64,000 bases of DNA from Strongyloides papillosus. Its lineage: Eukaryota; Nematoda; Chromadorea; Rhabditida; Strongyloididae. The notes beneath the pieces are model-generated. The model did not search any database, was not told the origin of the DNA, and saw only the letters and a list, made by a program, of their open reading frames with translations. The stretch is from contig SRSI01000044.1 of the NCBI GenBank assembly GCA_005656395.1, forward strand, positions 1,364,001 through 1,428,000, read 5' to 3'. Positions 27,601 to 39,133 of the stretch are shown here, piece after piece. Both the position numbers and the translations under genes were made by a program. The stretch's first letter is position 1. The number at the start of each line of letters is the position of its first letter.

Positions 27601-28603
27601 ATACATAAGTAATATAATGATGAAGTCAAAACAAATATCATTGTATTAGAAGAATAGTTTATGCATAAAAATTTGGATGATTATTAAATAGATTTTGGTT
27701 TTCAAAATAATTGATATATGGAGTGATTATAATTATTATTATAACCTACAATGTTATATTCACTTAAGTATAATTAAGCAATTCAAATTTTGAAGACAAT
27801 TAAGAATATTCTTCAAAGTAGTTGAGAAAATTTTTAATATAAATGTTATACTTCTTTTATTTATTCTTTCATCAAATATAATATTATTTCTTAAAATAAA
27901 GAAATTTTATTAATAAAGACAAAAAACCATTTCATTGTTTAACATACTTTTTTATTAGTAAGTAATCATGTAATAAATAATAAAAAAATATAAATACAAT
28001 GACCACTAACAAACAAAAGTATAAATTATATAATTTAAAAAATTATACTGTTATTCTTAGGACGGTATGTAATAACATTCTTCATAATAAAACTTCTAAA
28101 AAGAAATTTATACAACAAAAAATGCTACAATTCATAGTTAAATTGATGGTAAGAAAAAAGTTAAAAAAATTGACAGTCTAATGTGACTCTGTCGTTGATA
28201 TAGAAAAATACAATATCCCACAAATGTTAATTATTAATTTTAAGGTAAAATCACTCATACAAAATGTCTATTTCAAAAAAATGATCCCTTGCTACCTATG
28301 TTTTTTTAGTAATAATTGTATGATCACTGATACTTCTTTCTAAATAGGCATAAAATGCACACTTTAAATGTAAGAGGTCAGTGATAGGAAGATAAGAAAG
28401 TATAAAAAAATTCTATTATACTTCTACAACTTCATGATAAAAGTTAACTACAAAAACAATGGGTAATAAGAGTTGTCGTCATTTGAAGGATAGAACTATA
28501 AGAATAACAATATTAAAGGGGAAAAATGTTAGTTTTTTTGGGCTAATTCAAAACTTCGTATTAGTTGGTGATGTTACATTAAATTTCAAAAGTTAAATAA
28601 CTT
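24696..28603. other. Intergenic, 3.9 kb
   Basis: Upstream region of the Wnt gene and 3' flank of the transporter. It is uniformly AT-rich with only chance open frames (26174-26380, 26904-27086, 27999-28181). No gene or RNA is supported. Confidence 0.6.
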
Positions 28604-30316
28604 TTATACAACATCACAACCAATAGGAAGAATGGAAGATGTTGTGGAAGTGACAGTTGATGTTGCAGCAGACTCAATCTCCATTGGTGACATTGGTCTT
28701 AATTCTCCTCCAGCAGCCTCTGCTTTTTTAACTAAGTTCTCTCCCAAAATGAGGGGTACTGTAAGTGGGAAGATATTTGTTTTTCCACGGATTCCATTCT
28801 TAAGTTGGAGGATAACATCAGCAATAACAGCATCCTTTGTCTCAGGAAGATGGTAATAGACAATAACAAAGAATAAAATCGATGGAATAACAAAAAGTGG
28901 TATCAAAGAGAGTGGTCCGAATGTCTAAAAAAATTATTAGATTATATCTATAAAAACTCCTCTTTAACTTACATCGTATAGTGGCATTGTTGCAAAGTTA
29001 GTACCAGCAATCATAAAACTTTGAATACCAATACAAAAGCAAAGTACTATTGAAGAGTACTCGTGGGAGACCAATTCAGTTCCAATGAACCAAGCAATTG
29101 ATCCAATTGCAAGACCATGAGAAACCATATACCCAATCATGAAGACAACTGAAAAATATTTCATGTGCTCGGAAATGTAATTGAAATATCCACAAACACT
29201 AAATAATGTTATGCAAATATATCCAAAAATTCCAACACCTAGTGTCATTCCTCTTCTACTAAATTTATTAATTGCTATTGGAGATACAATAGCAGTTACG
29301 GTAAGTAAAACCATAACAACAGTAGAGATATATTGTGAGATGGCATGATCGAAATTTAATTTGTCTAGGAAGTGTGTTGAGTATGATAAGAATGGATAGA
29401 AAGGTAATGTCAACATAAAAACTACAAGACATAGTAATGTTGCTTTTCTAACATGTGAGATGAAGAAGATATCAGTGAATTTACCAGATTCCTTATTCAT
29501 TTCTTGGAGTTTCTCAACTTCATATCTTTCTATTATCCCATCAACATTTGTTTCATTACCCATATAAAATTTCAATGCCTTTCTTGCTTTTTTTTCATTA
29601 TTTTGTGACAAGTATAAAAATTTTGGGGTCTCTGGTATCCAAAGGAGGAATAAAATTCCTATAACTCCGGGCATAACTGGTACAAATAACATTTTCTTGA
29701 GTGAATCACCAAGAATGTGTTTTGTACTAAGGAGTGCACCAATTAATGCACAAGCTGAAAAACCTGGATTCATCATTGAGCCAAGAGCACCAGCAAGAGA
29801 TGGGGGAGCAATTTCACGGGTATAAATAATAAGAGCAGCATCAGCAAGTGGTGAAAATACTGCTCCAATAATTCTTCCAGCAAAAAAGATTTCAGGGTAT
29901 GGCATATGTGTTGAAAGCCATTGAAGGGTACAGGCAGCAGTCATACAGAAAATTGAGATCAAGTATGCTGGTTTCCTTCCCAATCTATTCATAATAACGG
30001 GGGCTATGACTGTACCAATAATTTGGCCAACATACCAGCTACTACTTAATCCACTACGAAGTAAAGAGATTTGTCCATGTGATAATTCATTTCCTCGACT
30101 TGTATAAGAATCATTCATATATTCATCAATGAGAGTTGCTCCCGTATTGATGGTAGTGTGACTGGAACCAGATGGTAGATTGGTTAAAGTTGTTAAAATA
30201 ATAGAAACAACTATAAGGAAAAGTGTACGACTCCATGAAAGCTTATCATAGGTTGTATTCTCTTCTAATCTATCATCAATATCGATGGATTTTGTTTCAG
30301 ATGAAGTGTCTGACAT
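28604..30316 (-). CDS. SLC2-like MFS sugar transporter
   Basis: Exons 30316-28973 and 28924-28604 flank a 48-nt phase-0 intron (GTAAGT...TTTTAG) and give 554 residues, close to GLUT length with a longer C-tail. The N-terminal tail is acidic and followed by helix 1 (TLFLIVVSIILTTLTN). The loop between helices 2 and 3 has NRLGRKPAYL, the MFS (G)RRxGR signature. Further motifs are GRIIGAVFSPLADAA, PETPKFLYL (the PESPRYLL position after helix 6), a basic-acidic central loop, FSRRGMTLG between helices 8 and 9, and a final HLPETK (the PETKG position after helix 12). Twelve helices are expected at the plasma membrane. The substrate is not readable from sequence; a sugar or related polyol is the family default. 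It belongs to the divergent nematode SLC2-type transporters rather than the canonical FGT-1 glucose carrier, by my judgement. Confidence 0.85.
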
Positions 30317-33300
30317 GTTGATAAATATATGTATATATTAGGGTCAGTAGAATCAAACGTTGATTCGTGTTGTTAATAGACAATTGTAGTTAAAATTGAC
30401 TAGAAGACAAAATATATAGTCGAAATATCATTAAAAAAGAACCCACCTTTTAAGTCGTAAAATAGATTAAGCAGGTTGCGCTAGAATCCTCAAGGATGAT
30501 ATGTGGCGTTTGGCACTGACCAATAGCCTAGATACTGCAGCAAAAAGCTAACAGCACCGCACAAAGCCGGTTAGGTTTTTAAGTCTAAAAAATTTTTCAT
30601 ATAAATATGTATATAAAATAGAAATTCAGCCAATTAAGAAAAGAAAGGGATGGACAAAAAAGTTTTACGATCTAAACTTTTTTTAATTAACACTAATAAT
30701 AATTTACTATGTAAACTATATTTTTTGTAAAACGTAATTACTTTGACGAACGAGAGTAATTTGACATATGAAATATAATCTCCCAACTAAAACATAGTAT
30801 GTAAATTTGTAAGAGGAGCACATAATTATTATAACTACCAAGAATAAGTAGTAAATGGCTTAATTTGGCGAATCATGAATCTTCCAATCTTCTTACAAAT
30901 ACTTCCGCCCCTATTTTTATTTATTAGTCTCCTAAATTCCGATAAGTCAAATTATATCTACGTGAAATACACTATATTATATTTTTATAAATGTATAAGA
31001 ACAAAGAATGATATAGAATAATAAAATCAGTAAAATATACCATATATCAAATAGTTGTGCACATATTAAAGATTCAAGTTTAGACACTGATAAACAAGTT
31101 CAAAAGAGATAATAATCGTCGCAACAGTCATTAAATAACTACAGGTAAACTGTATAAAATTTTATCTACAAATTCTCTTGTGCCACAAAATAAAAAATAG
31201 AACGTTTGGAATGTTACGTTATATGAGATCTTAATTCAAAATTTTTGTTAATTTCAAATGCTTTCATTAGGCTGTCTATTTCCTAACTTGAATTATAAAT
31301 AAGAAATACTTTAATATTAAAACTAAATTAACGCGTATAAAAATTTACTAGGTACTTTGGTATGAATTAATGAAAGTCATCCTAATTTAAAGTGATGTCA
31401 TCATACTAATAAAAAGAGTGCTTAAGTCATTAAATTATTTGAATTTTTAAGTTTAAAAAAATGAGAAATGATGACATAAACGGTGAAGCGTGACTCTGAA
31501 AAAAAGTAGAAATGATGACATTCTTTAATTAATGGATTTCCTAATTACAATATTGTTGTTGTTATTTTCTGTACTAGGAAGAACATGAAAAGCAAAGTAA
31601 CCAACCAAAGGCAATTATAATTTACTAAAACAATATTAAGAAGTTATGAAAAAACAACCAATAAGATAAAGAAAGAAAATTCACGAAGAAAAAGATAAAA
31701 GTAGATAAATATGATTACGACCATATGACCATTTATATGAATTGAATGACGAATTAGAGAAAGAGTTGGTCATTATATATTGTTTAATGTAACCTTGGCA
31801 CAAGCAAGATCAAACATTTAAGTTAATAAGCAGTAAAAGAAAAGAATTAAGTTTTTGCAGAAGAATGACAAACATTTGATGAATTACAATAAGATGTAAT
31901 GTTTATTCAAATTGCAAACCTAAAACTTTTAACATATCTTCTTTTATGCCATTCACCTAAAATCACCTTATATTTGGTGGGAAAGTTTTGAATCAGGTAG
32001 GTGTTTAATAATTAATTTTGCACTAAATACTTACTAAACTTTATAGAGAGATATGAAAAGACAGAATGCGTACATCTTTGCCATAAACATTTACTAAAAA
32101 GTTATTACATTTCTTTTAATTAAACTCAAATACCTTTATTATTACTACTATTAATTCATTGACATATTATATGATTAGTTATAAAAGTAATTATTATTAT
32201 ATAAAATTAAATGAAGAAATGTTATTATACTTAAAGTAAAGTATATAAGATTAAATTTTGTTTTAACAAAATTTTGTGTATGTCTCTATTTTCGGAGGTA
32301 TTTATCAATCAAAAAGAGAAGAGAGCATATCATTTTATTTTCAAATTTTAAAGTAGATCTTATATCTTTTTAAAATAATTCCAAATTTTACTGAATTATA
32401 AATAAAATTTATTATATAGAAAATGTTAATATAATCTAATTTAATAATCATTCATTACCACAAGATGTAAGATTAAGATTTTGTAAATTTTTAATGTTAA
32501 TTATGCATTAAGTTTCTAACATTTTATAAGATACCCATGCATTATACGATAAACTAAAACAAAAAAAATTTTGATGATAAAAATAATTTAATAGGTATTA
32601 AAGAAGATGTCTCCATGTAAGATTATATAAATTTTTGTTACATCATATGATAAAGATTTTTAACAAGTTATTTAAATGTTTACAAAAATGCAGTAAATTT
32701 ATTTGTAAGAAAACAATCATTTATACATATATATTAGGAATAATATTAAAAAGAAAGTTATTTTTTAACATCGGTTCATTCAAACTCGTTTATTTTAATC
32801 TCATTCCTTTCATTTTGTGCAAAATCAATGTATATTTAAAAATATCATTTATAATATTAGTTATCTATTTATATAGTAAAAAAAATTGTCATTCAGAATT
32901 TTTGAAAGACCTTTGATTTGAACGTATCTTATACAATAAACATACATTAAGTTATTTATCGGTTTTATGTTTCATGTATTTATATGTCAGTTTTTAAAGC
33001 TTGTTTTTAACTTGTTTTTAAGAATTAGGAAGTTATCATTTTTGTTTGTAAAGAATCATTAACGTATTTTTATAAAACAAAACATGTGCCAGAGGGTATG
33101 ATAAATAATTTTCAGAAAAAAAAATCATTTTATTATATAATTGTTTAATAAAATAATAGTGAATCATAATTCATATTTCTTTACAAAAGAGATCATGGAT
33201 TTATAGTAGAAGTTAATAGGTAAGATTATGAGAAAAGATGGTACATTGTAGATCAAATACTGTCTATCATATTATATTCAAGGACTATCATTCTTTTTCT

Positions 33301-33583
33301 TGTTTAGTTAATCATATGTTAAGATTTACAAATTTCAAATAACTTTTATACAGCCAAAATTTGGTGAATGTTTGATCTTCAAATTTCTATCAACTGATTT
33401 GTCATTTATCATGTTAAATTATTAATGAAAACAAAAATAATGGGTAATTCCCAAGGTATTTGTATCACGCGCCAACACATATGAATGATGCCTATAGGGT
33501 AAAAAGAAAATATGCAAAATATATTTATAAATAAAATTTCCTTTGTGATGCTTATCCTTGAATTTTCGGATAGTAAAGATAAA
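30317..33583. other. Intergenic, 3.3 kb, with one GC-rich patch
   Basis: Upstream region of the transporter gene. Apart from the GC-rich, foldable segment at about 30455-30590 it is AT-rich and shows no supported gene. The frame at 32635-32916 starts with TTG and looks like chance. Confidence 0.6.
30455..30590. ncRNA. Candidate structured noncoding RNA or conserved upstream element
   Basis: This segment is near 45-50% GC in a background near 20%, and it is not coding in any linked frame. It can fold. GCAG (30471) pairs with CTGC (30535), enclosing CTAG (30481) with CTAG (30528). Inside are a tetraloop hairpin (ATCC-TCAA-GGAT, 30486-30497) and TTGG/CCAA (30510/30520). A separate stem pairs CTAAC (30548) with GTTAG (30570). 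A T5 run follows the last stem on the plus strand, and another T5 run follows it on the minus strand, so the strand is undecided. It lies 140 bp upstream of the transporter ATG and could instead be a promoter element. I could not match it to tRNA, snRNA, SL RNA or SRP RNA. Confidence 0.3.
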
Positions 33584-34244
33584 TTACCAAACAATCCATT
33601 TCTTAACTTTTCTTAAAGATTTTAATTTCCCAGTACATACACAACAAGGCATTCCAGTAGCAGTAACAAGACATTTCATATCATTTGTCTCATACGAGTC
33701 ACACTCTATTAATTCCATATGTTCACAATGTGCTAAAAGAAATAGATAGGGGTTATGCAAGTTTATTATTATCATTGTATCATACCTGATTCGATAACTG
33801 CATTACTAATTGACCTACGACTTATTTTTTTAAAGTTTGCACTTTTAGAATCACCAAAGTTACTAGGAAATGTATCTTTTATGGTATTAGATTGTTCTTG
33901 ATTTGTGATCATCTCTTCTTTTTGATTTTCATTTAATTTAAAATTATTAATATTATTATCATAGATAATGATCTTTCTAAAAAATGTAATGCTAAATAAA
34001 AAAATTAAAAATTATAATTTTACTTTTCTTTATACAAGTCATTGTTAGGTTGCAAATTAGAAATAACATTAATTGTTTGGTATGGTAAACCAGATTTAAT
34101 ATCTTCTCCAGCCTTAATTTTAATGTGTTTTTGAATAACATCTGATAGCGTAACAATTTTAAGCTCGTTACTGTCATTAGGATTTGTATAAAATGAGGTA
34201 GATGGTGTAAATAGGAGAAACAGGCAAAAAATTTTCATAAGCAT
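33584..34244 (-). CDS. Secreted six-cysteine protein, unknown family
   Basis: Exons 34244-34024, 33976-33786 and 33732-33584 (phases 2 and 1) give 186 residues. The first intron has two in-frame acceptors; I chose the one giving 47 nt because the other (32 nt) is shorter than every other intron here. The protein starts MLMKIFCLFLLF, a clear signal peptide. A polar, Asn/Lys-rich middle region contains a dibasic site (KKISRRS). A C-terminal module of about 50 residues has spacing C-x7-C-x9-C-x8-CC-x-C and a basic tail ending KKWIVW. The layout resembles a precursor whose Cys-rich C-terminal part might be released after the dibasic site. That is inference, and I recognise no insulin, TGF-beta, ShKT or Kunitz pattern. 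Confidence 0.65.
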
Positions 34245-36128
34245 TTTTTGAAGATTACGAAAAAGATTACAAAATATCTGGAAAATGGCATATTAATTTA
34301 AAAAATATTTTAAAAAAGGATAAAATGTTTGTAAAGGTAAGTGGAACATTATTAAATAATTAAAGTTAAATAATTAAAAGCAATAATAAAAGTATAGCAA
34401 TTTTCTAACTTTTTAAACTATTTACGCAAAAAAACTTTTTTATGATTAATATATATGCAATTTTTACAATTATAAAATCTCATAATATATAGCAATTTTG
34501 TGGGTTTAATATGTTTACTTATTTTAGTAATTAATTGTCAAAAAAGTACTTTTTTATAATAAACATTGAAATAACAATAATGGTACAAATTAAAATTTAA
34601 CTGTACTATGGTAATTTTAATTATATTTACCTAAGGTTGTTTTATTTACATAAATGAGAAATTTTTATACCATAAAAATAATTATATAATTATTATTTGA
34701 TTGTTATTAACTTTTAAAAAAGCTGAAAATAAAAAAAATCTCTTAACCAATAAAATAAAAAATAAGCATCTGGTAGGTGAAAAAAAAATAAAAACAATAA
34801 TCTAATTTTCATTATAAGTGATTAAGTACAGCATTATATATAAAAAAATATATGCATAATTTATTTAAAAATTTCCTTTAAGTTATTTTTTTAAAAATAC
34901 CATATGGTAGAGTAATTTACAAGAATATATGACTAATGAAATTTATGAAATATTTAAATGATTGTAAAGTTCATTTATTTAATAAATTCTACATGAGAAA
35001 ACATGAGAATTCATTATTGATATAAGTTATATTTAACCTCATTTCAGGTACCATCAAACAAAAAAGTCAAATTTTTTTATATCCTTATCACATATTTAAT
35101 ATTAGCTGTCATTTGATAAATTAAGAAATATAAACATTTTCTTGGAGCTAAAGTACACAAATAGTGATTATCAATTGTTTATAAATATTTACGTTTGTTG
35201 ATTATTGTAATTTAAAGTTCAAGATATGAGGTTATACAATCAAGTCTTTTTACTTTTTCAAACTAGTTATCTTTAATATAATTATTTGAGTGACATTTTA
35301 TTGCAAATATAGAATGTGAGAAGGAAGGAAAATTTTCAATTTCAATCTTTATTTCTATCAAATATATGTTTTAAAATATTATTTGTAGTTCTTTTTCATA
35401 AAAATAGCAACTTGTTGAAGAAGATCTTATAAATATACTCTTTTTTTTATTTATGTGTGTTTAATTAAATTTTCAGCTTGACAATATTGAATATTCTAAA
35501 TTTATAATAAATTACTGAATATGTCATATTTTTTGTCATTCTTTACTACTTATAGGTATAAAAAAGTATTCATCAAAAAATATGAAAAAAAAATTTATTC
35601 ATATTATATGTATTTATGAAATACTTTTTATTTATCAGAGAAATGTATTTAATTTGATCTTATCATGAACTTTAACTTTTATTATTCTCTATATAAAATG
35701 CGCAGGTATAATAAAAAAGAATTAAATTTTTCGCAAAATAATTTATTGGCAATAATAATATATCAATTAAATTAAATTAAATTTTTAGTACCTATTTAAT
35801 AACTTTATACATTTTTTTATTAATTTTCTCTTAATTCATATGTATTTTAGTGTTATAAAAAATTATACAAATATAATATTCTTAAATATATCGACAATGT
35901 GTTTCATAGTAGTTAAAAAAGAATATAAAATATTTTCAAGAAAATATATTGTCTTAAAAACAAAATGTGAAGTAATTTATTTTATAAACTATAAAAATTA
36001 AATATTTTGTAAAAGAAGAAATACATACATTTTTGTAGTCTTGTTTTAATGTTAATAATAGTATTTGGAAAAAAAAAACTGGAAAGGCATAGTGATAGTA
36101 ATTTGAATTATACATATTTATATTTTTA
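34245..36128. other. Intergenic, 1.9 kb
   Basis: AT-rich, with no supported gene, RNA or clear regulatory motif. It holds the upstream region of the Cys-rich protein gene and the 3' flank of the 64-residue protein gene. Confidence 0.6.
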
Positions 36129-36323
36129 TTATAAAATTTGTATTGGCCATGGTTTTCCAGAGTTACCAAATTGAATGTATGCAAAAAGACAAATCAAAAT
36201 TGAAATTAAAACTAATATGAATGGAAAAAACCTTACAATACATGTTTTCTGTTTTGTTTTTGTAAGTAATAATGGTGTTGCATCATTAGTTGATTGAACT
36301 TGAATCCTTGTATCCATCGTCAT
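36129..36323 (-). CDS. 64-residue single-pass membrane microprotein, unknown function
   Basis: A single open frame starts MTMDTRIQVQ, has a Thr/Lys-rich segment, then one strongly hydrophobic helix (FFPFILVLISILICLFAYI, about residues 32-50), and ends GNSGKPWPIQIL. A good acceptor (TAATTTTAG, about 36379) lies 56 nt upstream and the frame stays open back to it. So the mRNA may be trans-spliced there, or a short upstream exon may exist. There is no signal peptide before the polar N-terminus, so the N-terminus is probably cytosolic. I recognise no family. It is supported only by composition, the helix and the acceptor. Confidence 0.4.
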   Translation of the reverse strand: MTMDTRIQVQSTNDATPLLLTKTKQKTCIVRFFPFILVLISILICLFAYIQFGNSGKPWPIQIL

Positions 36324-36881
36324 TTCTTTTTTTTGTTGTAATGAGCCATTAACTGACGCTATAATTATGAAAGACTTCTAAAATTAAAAAAGGTGTTAAG
36401 TTTTTAAACTATATTTTCTTATTACAAATTAAAATTTTAACAAATTAAATAATATACATTTTGTTATAACCGATCAACAAAAATATTTTTAAAAAAGAAA
36501 CTGTACAGAGTTTAAAAAAATATTTTATATACTTTTATGTTAACTACTGTCAACACCCAAGTTATTATCATTCAATATAGGTTCATCTTTTACCGTTATC
36601 AATTACAAAATGCTGTTTTTTTATGATATGTTTTTTATCAACTATTTAGATATGATTACAAATAACTATTTAAAAAGATTATTAAAACAATCACATGGCA
36701 TTTTAAACATTTTTTTTTAAAATTACTATAGATCAGTCCAATATTTATTTATTTTATGTTAAGACACTTATTATTACTATTGTACTATAATTAAAGCAAA
36801 AAAATTTTAGGTAAAAAAGAGATATCTATCGAAATAAAGCATCCACCGCTTAACTTTTTTTGCAATATAAATTGTATAATC
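36324..36881. other. Intergenic, 0.56 kb
   Basis: Gap between the lysyl hydroxylase 3' end and the 64-residue protein gene, both on the minus strand. AT-rich, with no feature beyond the acceptor near 36379. Confidence 0.55.
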
Positions 36882-39133
36882 TTAAGGATTGATGAAAGAT
36901 ACTAAAATGTAACGGGTTCCTTTGGTTGTTGGTAAACCTTCATGCATATGTGTTAAACGTCCTGGAAACATCATTGTCCATCCAACTTTGTCAGCATGAA
37001 CAGTACAATTTTGTCTTATATAACGTACACCACCACCTTCATAATCAACACCAGCCTTATTTAAAGCAATATCAATACTAAATGTTGATGCATCATGATG
37101 AGGACGAAGTGATGGTTGTTCATCTGGACGATACCTAACAACAAACATCATATTTGATTCAACTGGTACGTGGTAATAACCAATGAATACTTTTTCTTGC
37201 ATTGGTCTAACGAATTCATCAAGAAAGTACAACCATTGTTTTTCGAATTCAACTTGATTCATATGAATATCTCTTGTTGGGACATTTTCATAACCACCTT
37301 GTAATCTTCTGTCTTCGTGTGTCCCAGTAGACCATTGTCCATAATGTTCCATTTCATCAATGAGTTCACTACAAAATCTTTCTGATACTAATGGGTAATC
37401 ATAAACATCATTACATGGTTGAGGAACAACAGCTTCAGGTTTAATGTATTGGTAGTATTCTGGATGTACATATCTTTTTTCCCATAATTTTCTATTTGTA
37501 AATATTGTATATAATTCTGGATGTTTTCTATCACCATACGTTTTAAAATCATCACTATCAACTAAGAAACCAAACTCTTCTGTATTAACTGTAAACATAA
37601 ATATTCCTTGTTCTCTTAAATAAGTACAAAATGACATATCAGGATCAATACTTCTATATTTATTAAAAGCATTTTTTATCTTTTTAAGATAATTTCCTTT
37701 AATTAACATAACAGAACTAATATATGGTACATTCCATACTCCAAGATATTCATAATTAACAATACCCATATAATTTTCTGAACGAGCATAATAACCATCA
37801 TTATTTATTGCACCCCAAAAATTAGAGAACAATTTTCCAATTTGTGTAACAAGTGGTGATAAAATTCCTATATTCATTTTTTCTGACTTATAAATTAAAT
37901 CCTTTAAGAGATTTTTATTTGTAATATGAACATCACCATCAATTGTAAAGAAATATTCATTACCCATTTCAATACCCCAATTGATACTTTCACTTCTTGC
38001 GTCTCTTTCACTTTTTGTATAATCATTATTGATAACAGTAACAGATTTATATTCCTTTGTATATTTACTAACAAATCTTGTGACATCTTCGTTATTATAA
38101 TCTTGATTATTATAAATAAATAAATCAATTAAATTTTTGTCATATTCCAATTCTGCAATAGATTGTAAAAATTCTTCAACAAATGGTATAGGTTTGGGAA
38201 TGATAATTGCAACGGTCATTGATGGAAGATTCATTTTTTCATTTGGTAGTTTGAGATCTTTACAATACAAACAACCATCCTTATTCGATTGTTTCTCTGG
38301 TACATAATTCGATAGTGAATTTAAATGTAATTTACTTGGTCCATTACCATGAATTATGATTGGATGTGTATTATAAATAATGTTGTTTATAATAGCTTTA
38401 CCATCATCTTTATACTCAACAAAAACATCTTCTTTAACACCGTTAAGATTTTGAAAGATAAAGGACATAGAATCGAGTGTCATTTTGTGCTTAAGACGTA
38501 ATACCTCATTCAAATATATTTTTGTGAAAAATAATTGATCATCATCGGTGTTCTTTATATCTTTGCCGTAGTTTAGTATTTCATATATATCATTTGCATA
38601 TCCCATGTACATACCAGAGTTAAGGAAACGTTTACCAAATCTTATAACAGGATATTGTGATGCAAGTGATTTATCTGGCCAACAAAAACCTTCAGCAGAG
38701 AAAACAACACGATTATCTTTGTATTCATAAAGAAAATGTTCTAAAATTTTGTTAGTTGGACCAGTTAAAAGTACATCATAACTAAAATGAAATGAAAGGG
38801 ATTAACAGTAAAAAAAGATATTTTTTGTACTTACGCATCCATAAATACAACAATTAAATCATCTCTATCCTTATATTTTTCCATTTCATTTCTAAAAAGA
38901 TGAATTTTATGTCCACCACCTTCTCCAGTTTCCATGTCACCACCTTTCCATGTTTCACCAAGACCAATGACATTTAAATTAATATTAAATGTACTGGCTG
39001 ATTTAATTAATCTTATCAATCCATCTGTCATTTCAGTACCAACGGTAAAAAACTTTACCTCTGGATAATTAGAATAAGCATTTTTTATAAAAAATATTAA
39101 TATAAATATTATATGTAAAAAATAAAGTTTCAT
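36882..39133 (-). CDS. let-268: Procollagen lysyl hydroxylase / glycosyltransferase (PLOD)
   Basis: Exons 39133-38835 and 38781-36882, with a 53-nt phase-2 intron, encode 732 residues, matching human PLOD1-3 (about 730). A signal peptide (MKLYFLHIIFILIFF) leads into an N-terminal glycosyltransferase-like domain with VFMDAYDVLL. A second GT-like domain carries FTIDGDVHITN. The C-terminal prolyl/lysyl hydroxylase domain has the Fe(II) triad in RPHHDAST (about 659-666) and LTHMHEG (about 709-715), plus the 2-oxoglutarate-binding Arg in GTRYILVSF (about 723). All key residues are present. The enzyme acts in the ER lumen, hydroxylating collagen lysines and, in LET-268, glycosylating them. In C. 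elegans the single-copy gene is required for type IV collagen secretion into basement membranes. No ER-retention motif ends the protein, as is usual for PLODs. Confidence 0.96.

Noticed and set aside
27999..28181. Sixty-codon plus-strand frame, possibly spliced from GTATGT at 28062 to an acceptor near 28244
   Set aside because: The splice phases fit, but the product would be about 54 Lys/Asn/Cys residues with no domain, helix or signal peptide. Chance in this composition is more likely.
30455..30590. U6, SL RNA, tRNA or SRP RNA identity for the GC-rich island
   Set aside because: It has a short CAAGGATGA match to U6 only. There is no ACAGAGA box, tRNA B box, spliced-leader sequence or SRP core.
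32635..32916. Ninety-three-codon hydrophobic plus-strand frame
   Set aside because: It opens with TTG, is Ile/Phe/Lys-rich throughout and lacks splice or UTR signals.
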